Positions 38,001 through 45,557 of a DNA stretch of 64,000 nucleotides are shown in pieces (the first letter of the stretch is position 1; each line of letters opens with the position of its first letter). A program made the position numbers and the translations under genes. Location of the stretch: NCBI GenBank assembly GCA_014239155.1, contig JAAZZQ010000008.1, positions 1-64,000 on the forward strand, given 5' to 3'. This DNA is from Lachnospiraceae bacterium. GTDB taxonomy: Bacteria > Bacillota > Clostridia > Lachnospirales > Lachnospiraceae. Under the pieces are notes generated by a model. It searched no databases, was not told the DNA's origin, and worked only from the letters and a program-made list of their open reading frames with translations.

Positions 38001-40175
38001 TGTATTCTGATAAGATAGTATTTCTTTATAATCATTGTATCCATCATTCTTTAATATATAAACCACTGGTTCCATAATATCAATATCACTGGTATCATTG
38101 ACTTTTATATATAAATTCGTCTCACCACTATTGGATACTTGTATCGTCTCTAGTTTACCATCTGTCTGTGTAGAACCATTCATAACAAGCACATCTATAA
38201 TATCTGGATCTTCATAAGCAATATTTAATCTAAAGTCTTGAATCTCCACAATTTCTACACTGATTTGCTCGTCTCTAATGTATCCACTTTTTATATCTTT
38301 AGGTGTTATTATATATTGATTGGGTTTACTTCCTCTTTCTACTGTAACCGTACTGTCCTCTCTGGCAGTTTTTATACTTTTAAGCGTATATCCTTCATTT
38401 GGAACAACTGTAAATGTAAAATTATCTTTTGCTCCAATATCTACGACTTTCTCACCGTATGTATCTTCGTTAACCGTAAGAGACGGTTTCATATCAAGTT
38501 CATTTCCATCTTCATCTTTTAATATAAATTCTTTCCCTAAAAACTCAATACCAGCCATTTGGTCATTGGTAAGAAGAATACTTTCTCCCTCCTTTAAACC
38601 ACTCTTTAACTCTTTCTGGGCAGTACCGTCCTCCTTTCGCCATAAATGACCTGTTTTTTCTGGAAGTGGTATTTCTATATCTATATCTATATATAATGGA
38701 TTGTAAATGCTCTTTAGATTTGTATTGTTGGAAAACATATTCCCTTTACCAGAAGCTGTTACACTTTTTAAGTTAAAGCCACTTAAATTTAAACAGGTCA
38801 TACTGCGACATTCATAAAACATCCCTTCAACATTTTCTACCTTTTCCGTATTCCATCCTGTTAAGTCTAAGTCAGTCAATTTGCGACAATTATAAAACAT
38901 CTCACTCATATTGACCACATTATGTGTATCCCAGTGGCTTACATCTAATTGTGTTAATTCTCCGCAGTCTTTAAACATATGATTCATCCATACTATATTA
39001 CTGGTATTCCATTCTTTAACATCTATATTAGGCAATTTACCACATCGAAAAAACATAGATGACGTATCACTTACATTAGATGTGTCCCAACCATTTATCT
39101 GCAAATCTGAAAGTTCCCAACAGTTACTGAACATCAAGCTCATATTGGTTACACTGCTTGTGTTCCATCCATTTTCCTGAACATTTAATATAAGCGTTTT
39201 CAAGTCAAAACATTCTTGAAACATGCTGCTCATATCTTTTACACTGCTTGTATTTAAAGCTGACAAATCTAAAGTATCAATAGCCAACCTGCTGAACATT
39301 CCTGACATATCTATTACATTACTTGTATTCCATCCACTCACATCTAGACCAGATAAATTTTGACAGCCATCGAACATACAAGACATATATTTTACTGCAC
39401 TCATATCAGAACCACTAAAATCTACACTTTGTAAATTATAACAATTCTGAAATAGGCCCTTAAGACTCACCATGTTATTCACTTTTACTTCTGCAGTCTT
39501 AATATCCCCACAACAATCTACCCAAGGTACTCCTATTTCTCCAGTTCCTTCTACTACAAGTCTCCCATCTTCATAGAGAGTCCATTTGACATTAGGATTA
39601 TTAACTCCAGTTCCTGTTTTCTTAATACCGACCTCTTCCCCTAACCGTTTTACTTCCTCTGTGTCAACCTCTGTCAAAGCCGAGGATTCCTCGTCTGTCT
39701 CCTGCTGATTTGACGAAATTTCTTCGATAATAGAGCTTTCCTTTGTGCTTTCTGTTTCTGTGGAAGATAATTCCTCAGAAGTTTGTTCTTCTGTCGTTTG
39801 TTCTTCAGAAGGCTGTTTTTCTGTAGATTCCTCTTCAGAAGTTTTGTTTTCCGTAGACGGTTCCTTTGTAGATTCTTCTAAAGAAGATTCCTTTTCCGTG
39901 AGTTCTTCTTTGGAAGATTGTTCCTTTGCAGATTCCTCTTCAAAAGTTTGTTCTTCTGTCGTTTCATTCTTCTTAGAACTGATTTCCGAATCATACTCCT
40001 TTGCACTTTCCTCTGTCTCTGACGCTTTGCCTGTAATTTTTTCTTGCTGTTTTGCAACGCCTGTATGCTGTTCACTCTCCGCTGCTGTCACTGTTAGTAC
40101 TGATTGAGGCAGTCCTGTTGTCACTATTGCCAATACAAGAAATAGTGCCATCATTCTGTTTACCACTCTTTTCAT
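31998..40175 (-). CDS. Giant secreted BspA-type leucine-rich repeat protein
   Basis: About 2725 residues from MKRVVNRMMALFLVLAIVTT, a clear Sec signal peptide ending near residue 32; GGAGGAGAT precedes this ATG. Residues about 33-170 are Ser/Thr/Glu-rich. Two blocks of about ten BspA/DUF285 repeats (consensus like LDVSGWNTSNVIDMSGMF) lie near 232-495 and 815-1072. Each is followed by a similar linker, so a unit of roughly 580 residues is duplicated. Beyond are Ig-like modules, one Listeria-Bacteroides (InlB B-type) repeat near 1932-1990 ending LYAGWA, and several modules of the GxGNYxGTV type. No LPxTG, SLH or other anchor is visible at the C-terminus (GKKPIYYENKEIE). Likely an adhesin or matrix-binding surface protein. 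Confidence 0.88.
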   Translation of the reverse strand: MKRVVNRMMALFLVLAIVTTGLPQSVLTVTAAESEQHTGVAKQQEKITGKASETEESAKEYDSEISSKKNETTEEQTFEEESAKEQSSKEELTEKESSLEESTKEPSTENKTSEEESTEKQPSEEQTTEEQTSEELSSTETESTKESSIIEEISSNQQETDEESSALTEVDTEEVKRLGEEVGIKKTGTGVNNPNVKWTLYEDGRLVVEGTGEIGVPWVDCCGDIKTAEVKVNNMVSLKGLFQNCYNLQSVDFSGSDMSAVKYMSCMFDGCQNLSGLDVSGWNTSNVIDMSGMFSRLAIDTLDLSALNTSSVKDMSSMFQECFDLKTLILNVQENGWNTSSVTNMSLMFSNCWELSDLQINGWDTSNVSDTSSMFFRCGKLPNIDVKEWNTSNIVWMNHMFKDCGELTQLDVSHWDTHNVVNMSEMFYNCRKLTDLDLTGWNTEKVENVEGMFYECRSMTCLNLSGFNLKSVTASGKGNMFSNNTNLKSIYNPLYIDIDIEIPLPEKTGHLWRKEDGTAQKELKSGLKEGESILLTNDQMAGIEFLGKEFILKDEDGNELDMKPSLTVNEDTYGEKVVDIGAKDNFTFTVVPNEGYTLKSIKTAREDSTVTVERGSKPNQYIITPKDIKSGYIRDEQISVEIVEIQDFRLNIAYEDPDIIDVLVMNGSTQTDGKLETIQVSNSGETNLYIKVNDTSDIDIMEPVVYILKNDGYNDYKEILSYQNTGELTDKEKELVNKGYYIFRLGTLYEDFSIHLRARYLLSDDDIASGESGDVSWVIDRNGRLKVKGTKDKSSDSYYGNMPWSSADITKITSAVINWTGLTNAYEMFSDHINMETVDLRNFDTSAITDMRYMFYRCESLKEIDLGSFHTENVEDMGHMFDQCKNLKEIDLGSFNIENVTDMRRMFQECVQLQEVELRDHIASKVENMDHMFFGCEGLKKVVLQNLNTENLINMNSMFYGCKNLTDLDISGLDTGNVTDMGNLFRFCESLTSLKLDSFKTENVENMGNMFCGCRNLQTLDVSGFDTNKVIDMSGMFFDCEALKTLDISNFDMSNSVSLSNMFDGCIALEEIKSPQNVQIMIPLPVIDGSKWRLPDGTVVTQIPQNQRESVTLTTNRIAVTFTGDNFTVKDAAGRPMTTGQETLALKGTKDTMTFTIEPTEGYLLKSVVLTSQTPTVNVEQGTVEGQYTVTPIDLESGYLRDEELQVITVPIVYSQMHINYPYEGIADSIVVHKGTWMRQMPSTVQVSNAGNAMLYVKMTQNNTRTVQFPIVIIDTVDENGQWYNKNVPIQSDLSAMSEQEQELVHSGYVPFDLGYLYGNADVSVSVKTVYDVGFELSGFPEGVQIIRYLPDENGVMRGEEYTGGITAERGDIVYFQIKWKDTLEDAYRFCQTEISIPENIETYLNTYQLSGVEGDVWGLTLYNDVVVQAVLKPHRIAFSYVTSDVINMQITGGNAQISDDMRTLECYGGDTLSLSFELAENITLKEIVADGAEFDTTQKDGIYTVTVRDSAKIPQIEQITIETEDVLGRYSLSDLDCKVEYQQSSVPYEGRPVQPAIRRVTVRLPGSKKETILKEKTDYTISCLNNIYVGEATLVITAAEHSQRYRGSVVVPFTISKATAPTVEDTFIQLEEMNAGIVQQIDLSTCCLINTAFEKEVKPIGYRLDLDDWECNLGGVLKGDPVLQGSTLTFNTWPDADKYSEPAYLIVWASFANYEDTRLKLRIQFVKKEELTLAGTVTIADKVYDGMQVTPDSSGVYVAGKPASTSDKIMQELDGFLIYHYTGVNGTEYDSNEAPTEVGNYQVSVAISEDNFDYSANYVLVGSFAITKRPLWIEAESLTLFINDSAPTRYHYRMEPDTEEALASVGLVAGDSISSEPLVSCDTLNMSQPGEYPITIDVSQVQIYNQWNQEVTRNYSFDIKEGKVTVVYPKVGSYTVIYSLTGHGNDIIRSGMEAGSLLTKPIDPTADGYVFLGWYKDEKLAQLWDFDIDIIQENITLYAGWAAGVTENRGVTLCIQQIADQVYTGKALKPVVTVYASDGTTLLKAGKDYSVSYTNNIDADTSTKKFGNGTIPKGGLGVRKDRTIDTSEGFEEKLAYAVVTGKGNYVGTVCMNFHINPASIGNGSEIEESMPAAGFTLKYTDQFEEKTGKNAKIVSSLKYQKTLKLGTDYILSVQEIEDGKNISLTQKGEFPLQAGNYLLTITGQGNFAGSIVKKLYVSSKDKLMKNAKVTYAKTMKDVSKEQLQQGITQSELRISISGNTLSENDFEVSYTDNHAIGTATMIIHGKNGYVGTKKVPFKIKGIAFKEKEFAPIQLEDLIYNGTALTQNDVQLKPVNRTEALVYGTDYIIGYKNNIKKGKASIIFTAKPSSGYSGSFKKTFSIKPLSLETGDVIKRGIAAESSQLILNESIPYRKGGAMPSGRFSLRVANIGTVLQAGKDYTVKYYNNTEVSNGKAYMVLSGKGNFTGSITIYYNITNASLFQLYQEGGITVTTAAARFTSKMVYDSEMEDYYDKYEDKEYTPAVTIKDGKKTLKKGEDYEIFYYNCTQSDVRDWQSAVPYVEIRGIGNYGGIDGRDEGEVIVKPLSIYQKKLSANTLYVVYNEEAGYTYTGQQITPEITVYYGNAADIRRARNAKETNEDILTTPKPDKDDYERGEQIPYEYGLTRLYSSNGKEGGNYLLEYGENITQGQNGIIKLTGVGGCTGSVTVKFTIGKKPIYYENKEIE

Positions 40176-40254
40176 GACATCTCCTCCTTTTTTCATGCAT
40201 CCAAACAATCTACTTTTCGTGAATTTCTCCAAATTTTACATTTAGTTTTACATG

Positions 40255-40283
40255 ATTATAGCATTAATTGCATTCTCGTGCAA
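40255..40283 (-). promoter_or_regulatory. Promoter of the BspA-type gene
   Basis: TTGCAC (40283-40278), 17-base spacer, TATAAT (40260-40255), minus strand. The spacer and -35 include TGCAATTAATTGCA-like symmetry (GCATTAATTGCATTCTCGTG), which could be an operator for the divergent XRE regulator. Confidence 0.72.
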
Positions 40284-40372
40284 TTTTTTACCAAAAATCA
40301 TGCTTAAAATAATACACAAAAACGTAAAGTGAAGTTATGTATATTATTCCCCAACAATTTATGAGGTGCTTT

Positions 40373-40636
40373 ATGAAAAGTGAGGAAAGTATTGATAAAA
40401 TTATTCATGTAAATGATATTAATATTGGCAGTAATATTGCAAAACGACGCAAAACTTTGAAAATAAAACAGATTGATATGGTTGCAAGACTACAGATTTC
40501 CGGAATGGACATCTCTATCTATTCCTATAATAGAATTGAAAAGGGCACACAAAATCCAACTGTGTCGTTTTTGTATGCCTGCTGCCAAATTCTTCACTGT
40601 GATATGAATGCGATTTTTAACTTTCGTGCTCCTTAG
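40373..40636 (+). CDS. XRE-family regulator divergent from the BspA-type gene
   Basis: An 87-residue helix-turn-helix protein. I start it at MKSEESIDKI because GAGGTG stands five bases ahead; an ATG 12 codons upstream is possible. The DNA-binding part is IAKRRKTLKIKQIDMVARLQ to YNRIEKGTQNPTVSFLYACC. It shares a 200-base control region with the giant surface-protein gene, so control of that gene is likely, though inferred from position only. Confidence 0.85.
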   Translation: MKSEESIDKIIHVNDINIGSNIAKRRKTLKIKQIDMVARLQISGMDISIYSYNRIEKGTQNPTVSFLYACCQILHCDMNAIFNFRAP

Positions 40637-40652
40637 GCAGATTCCTAATTTA

Positions 40653-42089
40653 TCATTCCCAAATTTCCTCTAAAAGAACCTCCTGATTGGGCAAGTCTGA
40701 AAATGTATATTGCAATCGTTTGTCTTGATTATTTTTTGTTGTATCTTTTATATAAAAAGTAATTGTTGATGGACTTAGATTTTGTATGGTATCTTTTTGA
40801 AGCACTGTATAAATATTTTCTAATTCAATCTTCTGTGTTTCCACTGTATCTGCCTTTTCTAGCTCTATAGACAAAAGCTTTTCTTTGGAAGTTTCCTTCA
40901 ACGATATGGAGCAACGCAGTCCATACTTATTGGCAAGCATTTGTATACTCCGACTCTCAAAGTCGTCACTGTACGAAACCATATTTCCCTTTGCATCTTC
41001 TACAATTGTTACACGAATGCTTTGCTCATTGGACATGAATTCCCTCTTTGGTCTTATCTTTGTCTCAATAATATACTCTCGCTCCGTATTATTAGGCGGA
41101 TACATTTCACCTGATAAAATAAAATCAGAATATTTTTCTTTTATTATTTCTTGCACTTGCGCACATGCCGCCCTGCGATTTGAATATCGATTGCGATTGA
41201 TTTCGTTTGTCCGTATTGTTAGCCCAAAGGAAACTATAACAATCAAGGCAAATAAGCTGACCAAAAAAATTCCCTTGGCAAGTTTTCCATGCTTGTCAAA
41301 CACTGACATTTCAACATATCTATCACACTCCTTTTTAAGAATCCAGTATAATTTTTGATAACCAGAATCATAGAGCACTTGGTCTGCTATAGTATCATAT
41401 TGTTGATAGTCAAAAATATCCCAGAGCGCATACACAAAATCCCTTGGAATTGCTGTTAGACTCTTCATCAAAAACTTCGCTATCTGATAGGGTACACAAT
41501 CCAAATCGCGTATTAACAAAAACTCACAATTGTACATAAACTGAAGCAACCCTGCGCAATTCTGCGAACTTGGATTTGCTACATATTCCCTCCAAAGTGA
41601 TTCCCAATACATCAACACTTCTTGTTGCTTTTGGCTATTTTGAGCAAATAGAGTTTTATATTTCTCCTCCACATTAAAATCCCTTGAGGGTGGATTCTGC
41701 TCATTCTCTTGATAAGGAAGCTTCTTTTGTTGCTCTTTTTCATAAGAAATCTGACTAGATAATTGGCTGGCGTTCTTGTAGGATTTTTTGTCTTCTTGTG
41801 TCACATCACTTTCTGGAATGCTAGTTTCTTCTGATTTTAAAACAGTTTCTGTCGAAAAAATTTGTAGTTTAGAAGTGTCCTCCTGCTGCAAAACAGGTTG
41901 CCTTTTGGAATCAAGCACACAAATATTCAAAGCTGCCTGATATGCCTCATACAATTTTTGAAACGCTTCTGGTTCCTCCTCTGGGTGGCAATGTTTGACA
42001 GCTTCTGCATATGCCTTTTTCACTTCCCTTTTATTTGTAGTTGGTGCAATCCCCAACACTTCCCAAATCTCTTGTTCTCTATTAAACAT
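40653..42089 (-). CDS. Membrane-anchored J-like protein, partner of HscC
   Basis: 478 residues from MFNREQEIWEVLGIAPTTNK. The first 55 residues look like a J domain, but the loop reads HCHPEEEPEAF, that is HPE instead of HPD. A charged, low-complexity part (about 60-140) and a helical domain (about 150-260) follow, then one membrane helix (about 270-290, IFLVSLFALIVIVSFGLTI), and an exported C-terminal domain of some 190 residues. The start overlaps the hscC stop (GATGTTTAA) by 8 bases, so the two are translated together. The layout suggests an Hsp70 recruited to the membrane. Confidence 0.82.
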   Translation of the reverse strand: MFNREQEIWEVLGIAPTTNKREVKKAYAEAVKHCHPEEEPEAFQKLYEAYQAALNICVLDSKRQPVLQQEDTSKLQIFSTETVLKSEETSIPESDVTQEDKKSYKNASQLSSQISYEKEQQKKLPYQENEQNPPSRDFNVEEKYKTLFAQNSQKQQEVLMYWESLWREYVANPSSQNCAGLLQFMYNCEFLLIRDLDCVPYQIAKFLMKSLTAIPRDFVYALWDIFDYQQYDTIADQVLYDSGYQKLYWILKKECDRYVEMSVFDKHGKLAKGIFLVSLFALIVIVSFGLTIRTNEINRNRYSNRRAACAQVQEIIKEKYSDFILSGEMYPPNNTEREYIIETKIRPKREFMSNEQSIRVTIVEDAKGNMVSYSDDFESRSIQMLANKYGLRCSISLKETSKEKLLSIELEKADTVETQKIELENIYTVLQKDTIQNLSPSTITFYIKDTTKNNQDKRLQYTFSDLPNQEVLLEEIWE

Positions 42090-43773
42090 CAAAAAATTCC
42101 TCAAATTGGTCAAACATTGTTGTAATCTGCTGACGAAGTATATGTTTTGCGTGCCTGTCATTCACCGACAAAATATATTCATATTCTTTCATCGCCTCAG
42201 CGACACGCATCCTGTTTATGCCTGTCAATTCTTGATAAAGACGACTACCTCGCGCCAAAAGCAACTTATCCCGCTCATCACCACTAAAATCAGACTTATA
42301 TTGTTTAAGCGCTTCCACTTTCTTGGCAATCTCGTCTGGTGAAAGATTCATTCCCTCACTCTTAAAAATAGCCTGTTTTTTATTATTGCTAAAATTGTCT
42401 TCCACATCCACGACAAGGATTCCATTAATATCATACGCAAAGGTCACTTTAACACAAGCCTCGCGCGCCATCACTGGTGCAATATTAATTGTCACTGAAC
42501 CTAGGCAGAGATTGTCCGCACAGTCAAATGCTTCTCCCTGATAGATATTAAATTTAATTTTTCGTTGCATATCCTCAACATTTGTGTAGATTCCCGTTTT
42601 TGAGATAGGTAACACACTATTTCTTTCAATAATGGGCGACATATTCAGATGTCCCTCAGAATTGCTTGGATTATATATCCCAACCCCTAACGTAAAAGGG
42701 CAAATATCGGTTAGCAACATATCACGAATCTCTTGATTGCGTGCCTTAATCCCCGCATAAATTCCAGCTCCCTGTGCAATCACTTCATCAGGCGAACCTA
42801 TCATAATTGGCTTTTTGCCCAGTAAATTTTGCAAGAAATAAGACACAACTGGCATCTTGCTGGAACCACCCGCCAGAATCATTTCATTAATATCTTCTGC
42901 ATGGTATCCACTGTCCCTCAATGCATGTTTTACCGCAGTTTCTATCCTGTCAAACAGCGTGCCACAACACTGAATTAGAATTTCATTATTTAGAATGACC
43001 GCCTTATCTTCTCCATCAATATCCATATGTAAAAGTGCGCTCTCTTTCTCCGTGAGCTCCTTTTTCGCTTTCTCTGCAAGGCGCTTTAATGTTGCCTGCT
43101 TCTGTAGTGGGAGCTTTTGCAAATCAATATTATGACTGGTACAAAAAAATTCTGCAATTTTGCTATCAAAATCAGTTCCGCCAAGATGATTGTCACCGCT
43201 CACCGCCAAAATCTCAATTACATTGTTAAAATAATCCACCACCGAAACGTCCAATGTACCGCCGCCAAAATCAAACACAAGGTAAATCTGCTCGTCTTTA
43301 TCGCTTAACATACTGCTGGCAAGCGCGGCAGCAGATGGTTCATTGACAAGACGCTCCACATGGATTCCGGCGATTCTGCCAGCCTCAAGTGTTGCAGCAC
43401 GCTGATTGTTATTAAAATACGCTGGCACGCTAATGACTGCCTCGGTCACTTCCTCTCCTAGATATTTCTCTGCATCTTGTTTTAATTGGCGCAAAACAAA
43501 TGCGGAGAGTTCTTGTGGGGTAAATTCCTTTCCCGCTAAGCGAAACACTTTCGGACTCCCCATAAAACGCTTAAATGCCGCTGCCGTATCCGCTGGATTT
43601 GTCACCAGTCTCTCTTTTGCAACGGCACCCACAATAACTTCGCCAGTTCCCTCAAAACTTACAACGCTTGGCGTAAGATACGAGCCAAGACTGTTTGGTA
43701 TTAGTTGTGCCTTACCATCTTTATACACACACGCAAGGCTATTTGTTGTTCCCAAATCAATTCCTATTATCAT
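42082..43773 (-). CDS. hscC: HscC-type Hsp70 chaperone
   Basis: A 563-residue Hsp70, shorter than DnaK (about 610-640) because the C-terminal lid is reduced. The ATPase domain is intact: IGIDLGTTNSLACVYKDG, VFDFGGGTLDVSVVD and MILAGGSSKMPVV. The substrate-binding half includes TLGVGIYN and MSPIIERNSVLPISKTG. The start MIIGIDLG has GGGAG upstream. Gene coupling with a J-like membrane protein parallels E. coli HscC with DjlB/DjlC. No grpE or dnaJ is adjacent, so this is a specialised chaperone. Confidence 0.9.
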   Translation of the reverse strand: MIIGIDLGTTNSLACVYKDGKAQLIPNSLGSYLTPSVVSFEGTGEVIVGAVAKERLVTNPADTAAAFKRFMGSPKVFRLAGKEFTPQELSAFVLRQLKQDAEKYLGEEVTEAVISVPAYFNNNQRAATLEAGRIAGIHVERLVNEPSAAALASSMLSDKDEQIYLVFDFGGGTLDVSVVDYFNNVIEILAVSGDNHLGGTDFDSKIAEFFCTSHNIDLQKLPLQKQATLKRLAEKAKKELTEKESALLHMDIDGEDKAVILNNEILIQCCGTLFDRIETAVKHALRDSGYHAEDINEMILAGGSSKMPVVSYFLQNLLGKKPIMIGSPDEVIAQGAGIYAGIKARNQEIRDMLLTDICPFTLGVGIYNPSNSEGHLNMSPIIERNSVLPISKTGIYTNVEDMQRKIKFNIYQGEAFDCADNLCLGSVTINIAPVMAREACVKVTFAYDINGILVVDVEDNFSNNKKQAIFKSEGMNLSPDEIAKKVEALKQYKSDFSGDERDKLLLARGSRLYQELTGINRMRVAEAMKEYEYILSVNDRHAKHILRQQITTMFDQFEEFFDV

Positions 43774-43812
43774 AACACAAACTCCCAAGCTAAAATCCAA
43801 TATATTATTTTT

Positions 43813-43841
43813 AGCGTATCACGCATTGCACATGGCGTCAA
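43813..43841 (-). promoter_or_regulatory. Likely promoter of hscC
   Basis: TTGACG (43841-43836), 17-base spacer, TACGCT (43818-43813), minus strand. No CIRCE element was seen nearby, so control by HrcA is not supported. Confidence 0.5.
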
Positions 43842-44118
43842 TGTATCATTATCTCAATCAGGTATAAAAATAAGACTAAATTAGAATTAACCCCTTGATT
43901 TTACTAGGTCTCTTCTAAGCTTAGCCCTATTATAATACGGACAGTAAAATAGCCCGCTCTATGTTCGATTTATTTCAATTAATAATTGATAGCAGTATAT
44001 CACTTAAAAAGCCGATAGAAAATTTTTGCTGCATCCTTTGCACCGGAAATATCCTGTTCCTTTATAAAATATGCTACAAAAAGCAATTCTATTAGACGAT
44101 CCTGCCTATAAAGATTCC
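43842..44118. other. Gene-free spacer
   Basis: A/T-rich with no open frame that has a ribosome binding site. It may include decayed sequence from the neighbouring Rpn-type remnant. Confidence 0.3.
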
Positions 44119-44418
44119 CTACTGTTGCTTGGCTGGAAAAGCCAGCTTTTCAAACTCCTCAATAGACATACCTGCTCTTCTTGCCCCTTCTGAAACAGGA
44201 CATAAGCCATCTTTTACAAATTCAATAATAGTATCCAATATACCTTCTGCTCTTCCTTCTGCCCTACGGTTCTCTATAAACTCAGCTTCATTATATTCTG
44301 TTAAACTCATGTTGACCACTCCTTCCCTGTGTTTCCTAAAAAAGCCATCCAGATATATGAACCGAAAAAGCCTGTCCTTATACTCCCTATTTATTTTAAC
44401 GTCTGCATTTGCTTCCAT
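44119..44418 (-). pseudogene. Rpn-family (PD-(D/E)XK) nuclease remnant with internal deletion
   Basis: A 99-residue frame. The first 20 or so residues (ADVKINREYKDRLFRFIYLD) match the start of the Rpn/transposase-like family, and the rest (KHREGVVNMSLTEYNEAEFI to RAEGRAEG) matches its C-terminal tail. The roughly 200-residue nuclease core between them is missing, and the join keeps the frame. It is therefore a deletion derivative rather than a working enzyme; a small truncated protein might still be made. Confidence 0.7.
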
Positions 44419-44572
44419 AAAAATTCCTTTCTTGATTCTATATAGCCCTTCGCCAATAAAATCTGTTTTTCAACTTTATTATATGTATTTCCCGCCATAA
44501 ATTCAACCAAATTCAGGGATTTTATTTTTCTAAAATTGCTTTTCCTTATAATGGATACAGATAACGAAATCT

Positions 44573-44614
44573 AAAAATCGAGTAGGGAAGATAAAACTTC
44601 CCTACTCGATTTTT
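44573..44614. terminator. Terminator of the NAD salvage operon
   Basis: AAAAATCGAGTAGGGAAG, loop ATAAAA, and the exact reverse complement ending CGATTTTT. It overlaps the stop codon of the Nudix gene and works on both strands. The stem is the same as that at 31976. Confidence 0.88.
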
Positions 44615-45539
44615 AACGATAAAACCGATCAAGATTTCTAACAAATTCCTTTGCGGGTCTATGTCCACCATTCTGTACCCGCCGATCTGTCTCCAACACA
44701 TACTCACTGATTTTCCGTCTAAAATTTGGCTTAATTAGCTCCTGCCCCGAGATTAACTCCACCGCCTCCTGCAAATCTGTAAGTGTAAAATATTCTGGCA
44801 TAAAATCAAACGCAATTCGAGTATCGCTGTCTAGCATTCGCCGAAGGCGATAAAATACACTGACGATAATCCTTGCATGGTCAAAAGCAATCCCTTTAGA
44901 TTCCACAATTTGATATGTGATAATCTCATGGTAATCACGATATGCAATTTGTTCTCGAACCACTGCGCAAAGAATAATTTTTTCTCCTTGCTCATTGTGT
45001 TCCAATGTCAACGCATAATCAGTCTCACAAGTAATTTCAGTTCCCTGTTCTTGCTTCTGCTCTGCTTTTTTTTCTACAGTAATATCAAACCATGCTGCTT
45101 CCCCCGCGTCACCACTTGCCTGAAGCTGTCCATTTGCAAGATCTTCCTCGTTAAGCACTGCAATAAAAGACTGTGAGATAATCCACCCTCTAGGGTCACG
45201 CCCATTATCGCTAAAAACATCACAGAGGGCAAGATATGCTTTGTCTGTTCCTGTCTCCTCCTTTAACTCACGCCTTGCCGTCTCCTGTATTGTCTCTCCC
45301 TTCTGCATAAAGCCGCCAGGCAGTGCCCACTCCCCGTAAAATGGCTGTTCGGCACGCCGTATCATTAATAGCCTTAATGTCTTTGCCGGAAGTTTACGAT
45401 ACTCTGCATCTGGCGCCAGTTTCCTTCCGATGGAAAAGACCGCGACATCCGCCGCAATAGAAGGGCGGTCATATTGGTTAATGTCATATCCTGCCAGAAA
45501 ATCTTTCTCCGCATTTGCATACTCTTTTGTCTCACTCAT
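44613..45539 (-). CDS. Nudix hydrolase with C-terminal winged helix (NrtR-like)
   Basis: 308 residues. An N-terminal Nudix domain has an intact box, G-x5-E-x7-RELKEETG (about residues 72-95), so hydrolase residues are present. The C-terminal part (about 215-308; FEYFT-type region, LQEAVELISGQELIKPNFRR and HRPAKEFVRNLDRFYR) resembles the winged helix of NrtR, a repressor of NAD genes that senses ADP-ribose. It is the last gene of the NAD salvage operon, which fits a role either as its regulator or as an ADP-ribose-cleaving enzyme. The two cannot be separated by eye. Confidence 0.82.
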   Translation of the reverse strand: MSETKEYANAEKDFLAGYDINQYDRPSIAADVAVFSIGRKLAPDAEYRKLPAKTLRLLMIRRAEQPFYGEWALPGGFMQKGETIQETARRELKEETGTDKAYLALCDVFSDNGRDPRGWIISQSFIAVLNEEDLANGQLQASGDAGEAAWFDITVEKKAEQKQEQGTEITCETDYALTLEHNEQGEKIILCAVVREQIAYRDYHEIITYQIVESKGIAFDHARIIVSVFYRLRRMLDSDTRIAFDFMPEYFTLTDLQEAVELISGQELIKPNFRRKISEYVLETDRRVQNGGHRPAKEFVRNLDRFYR

Positions 45540-45557
45540 TATTTTTCATTCCTATCA

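Noticed and set aside
39745-40107. Open frame of 120 codons on the plus strand, rich in Ser and Val
   Set aside because: It is the complement of the Ser/Glu-rich region of the giant surface protein; no ribosome binding site.
43774-43860. CIRCE-type heat-shock operator before hscC
   Set aside because: No TTAGCACTC-N9-GAGTGCTAA pattern is present; only short imperfect symmetry.
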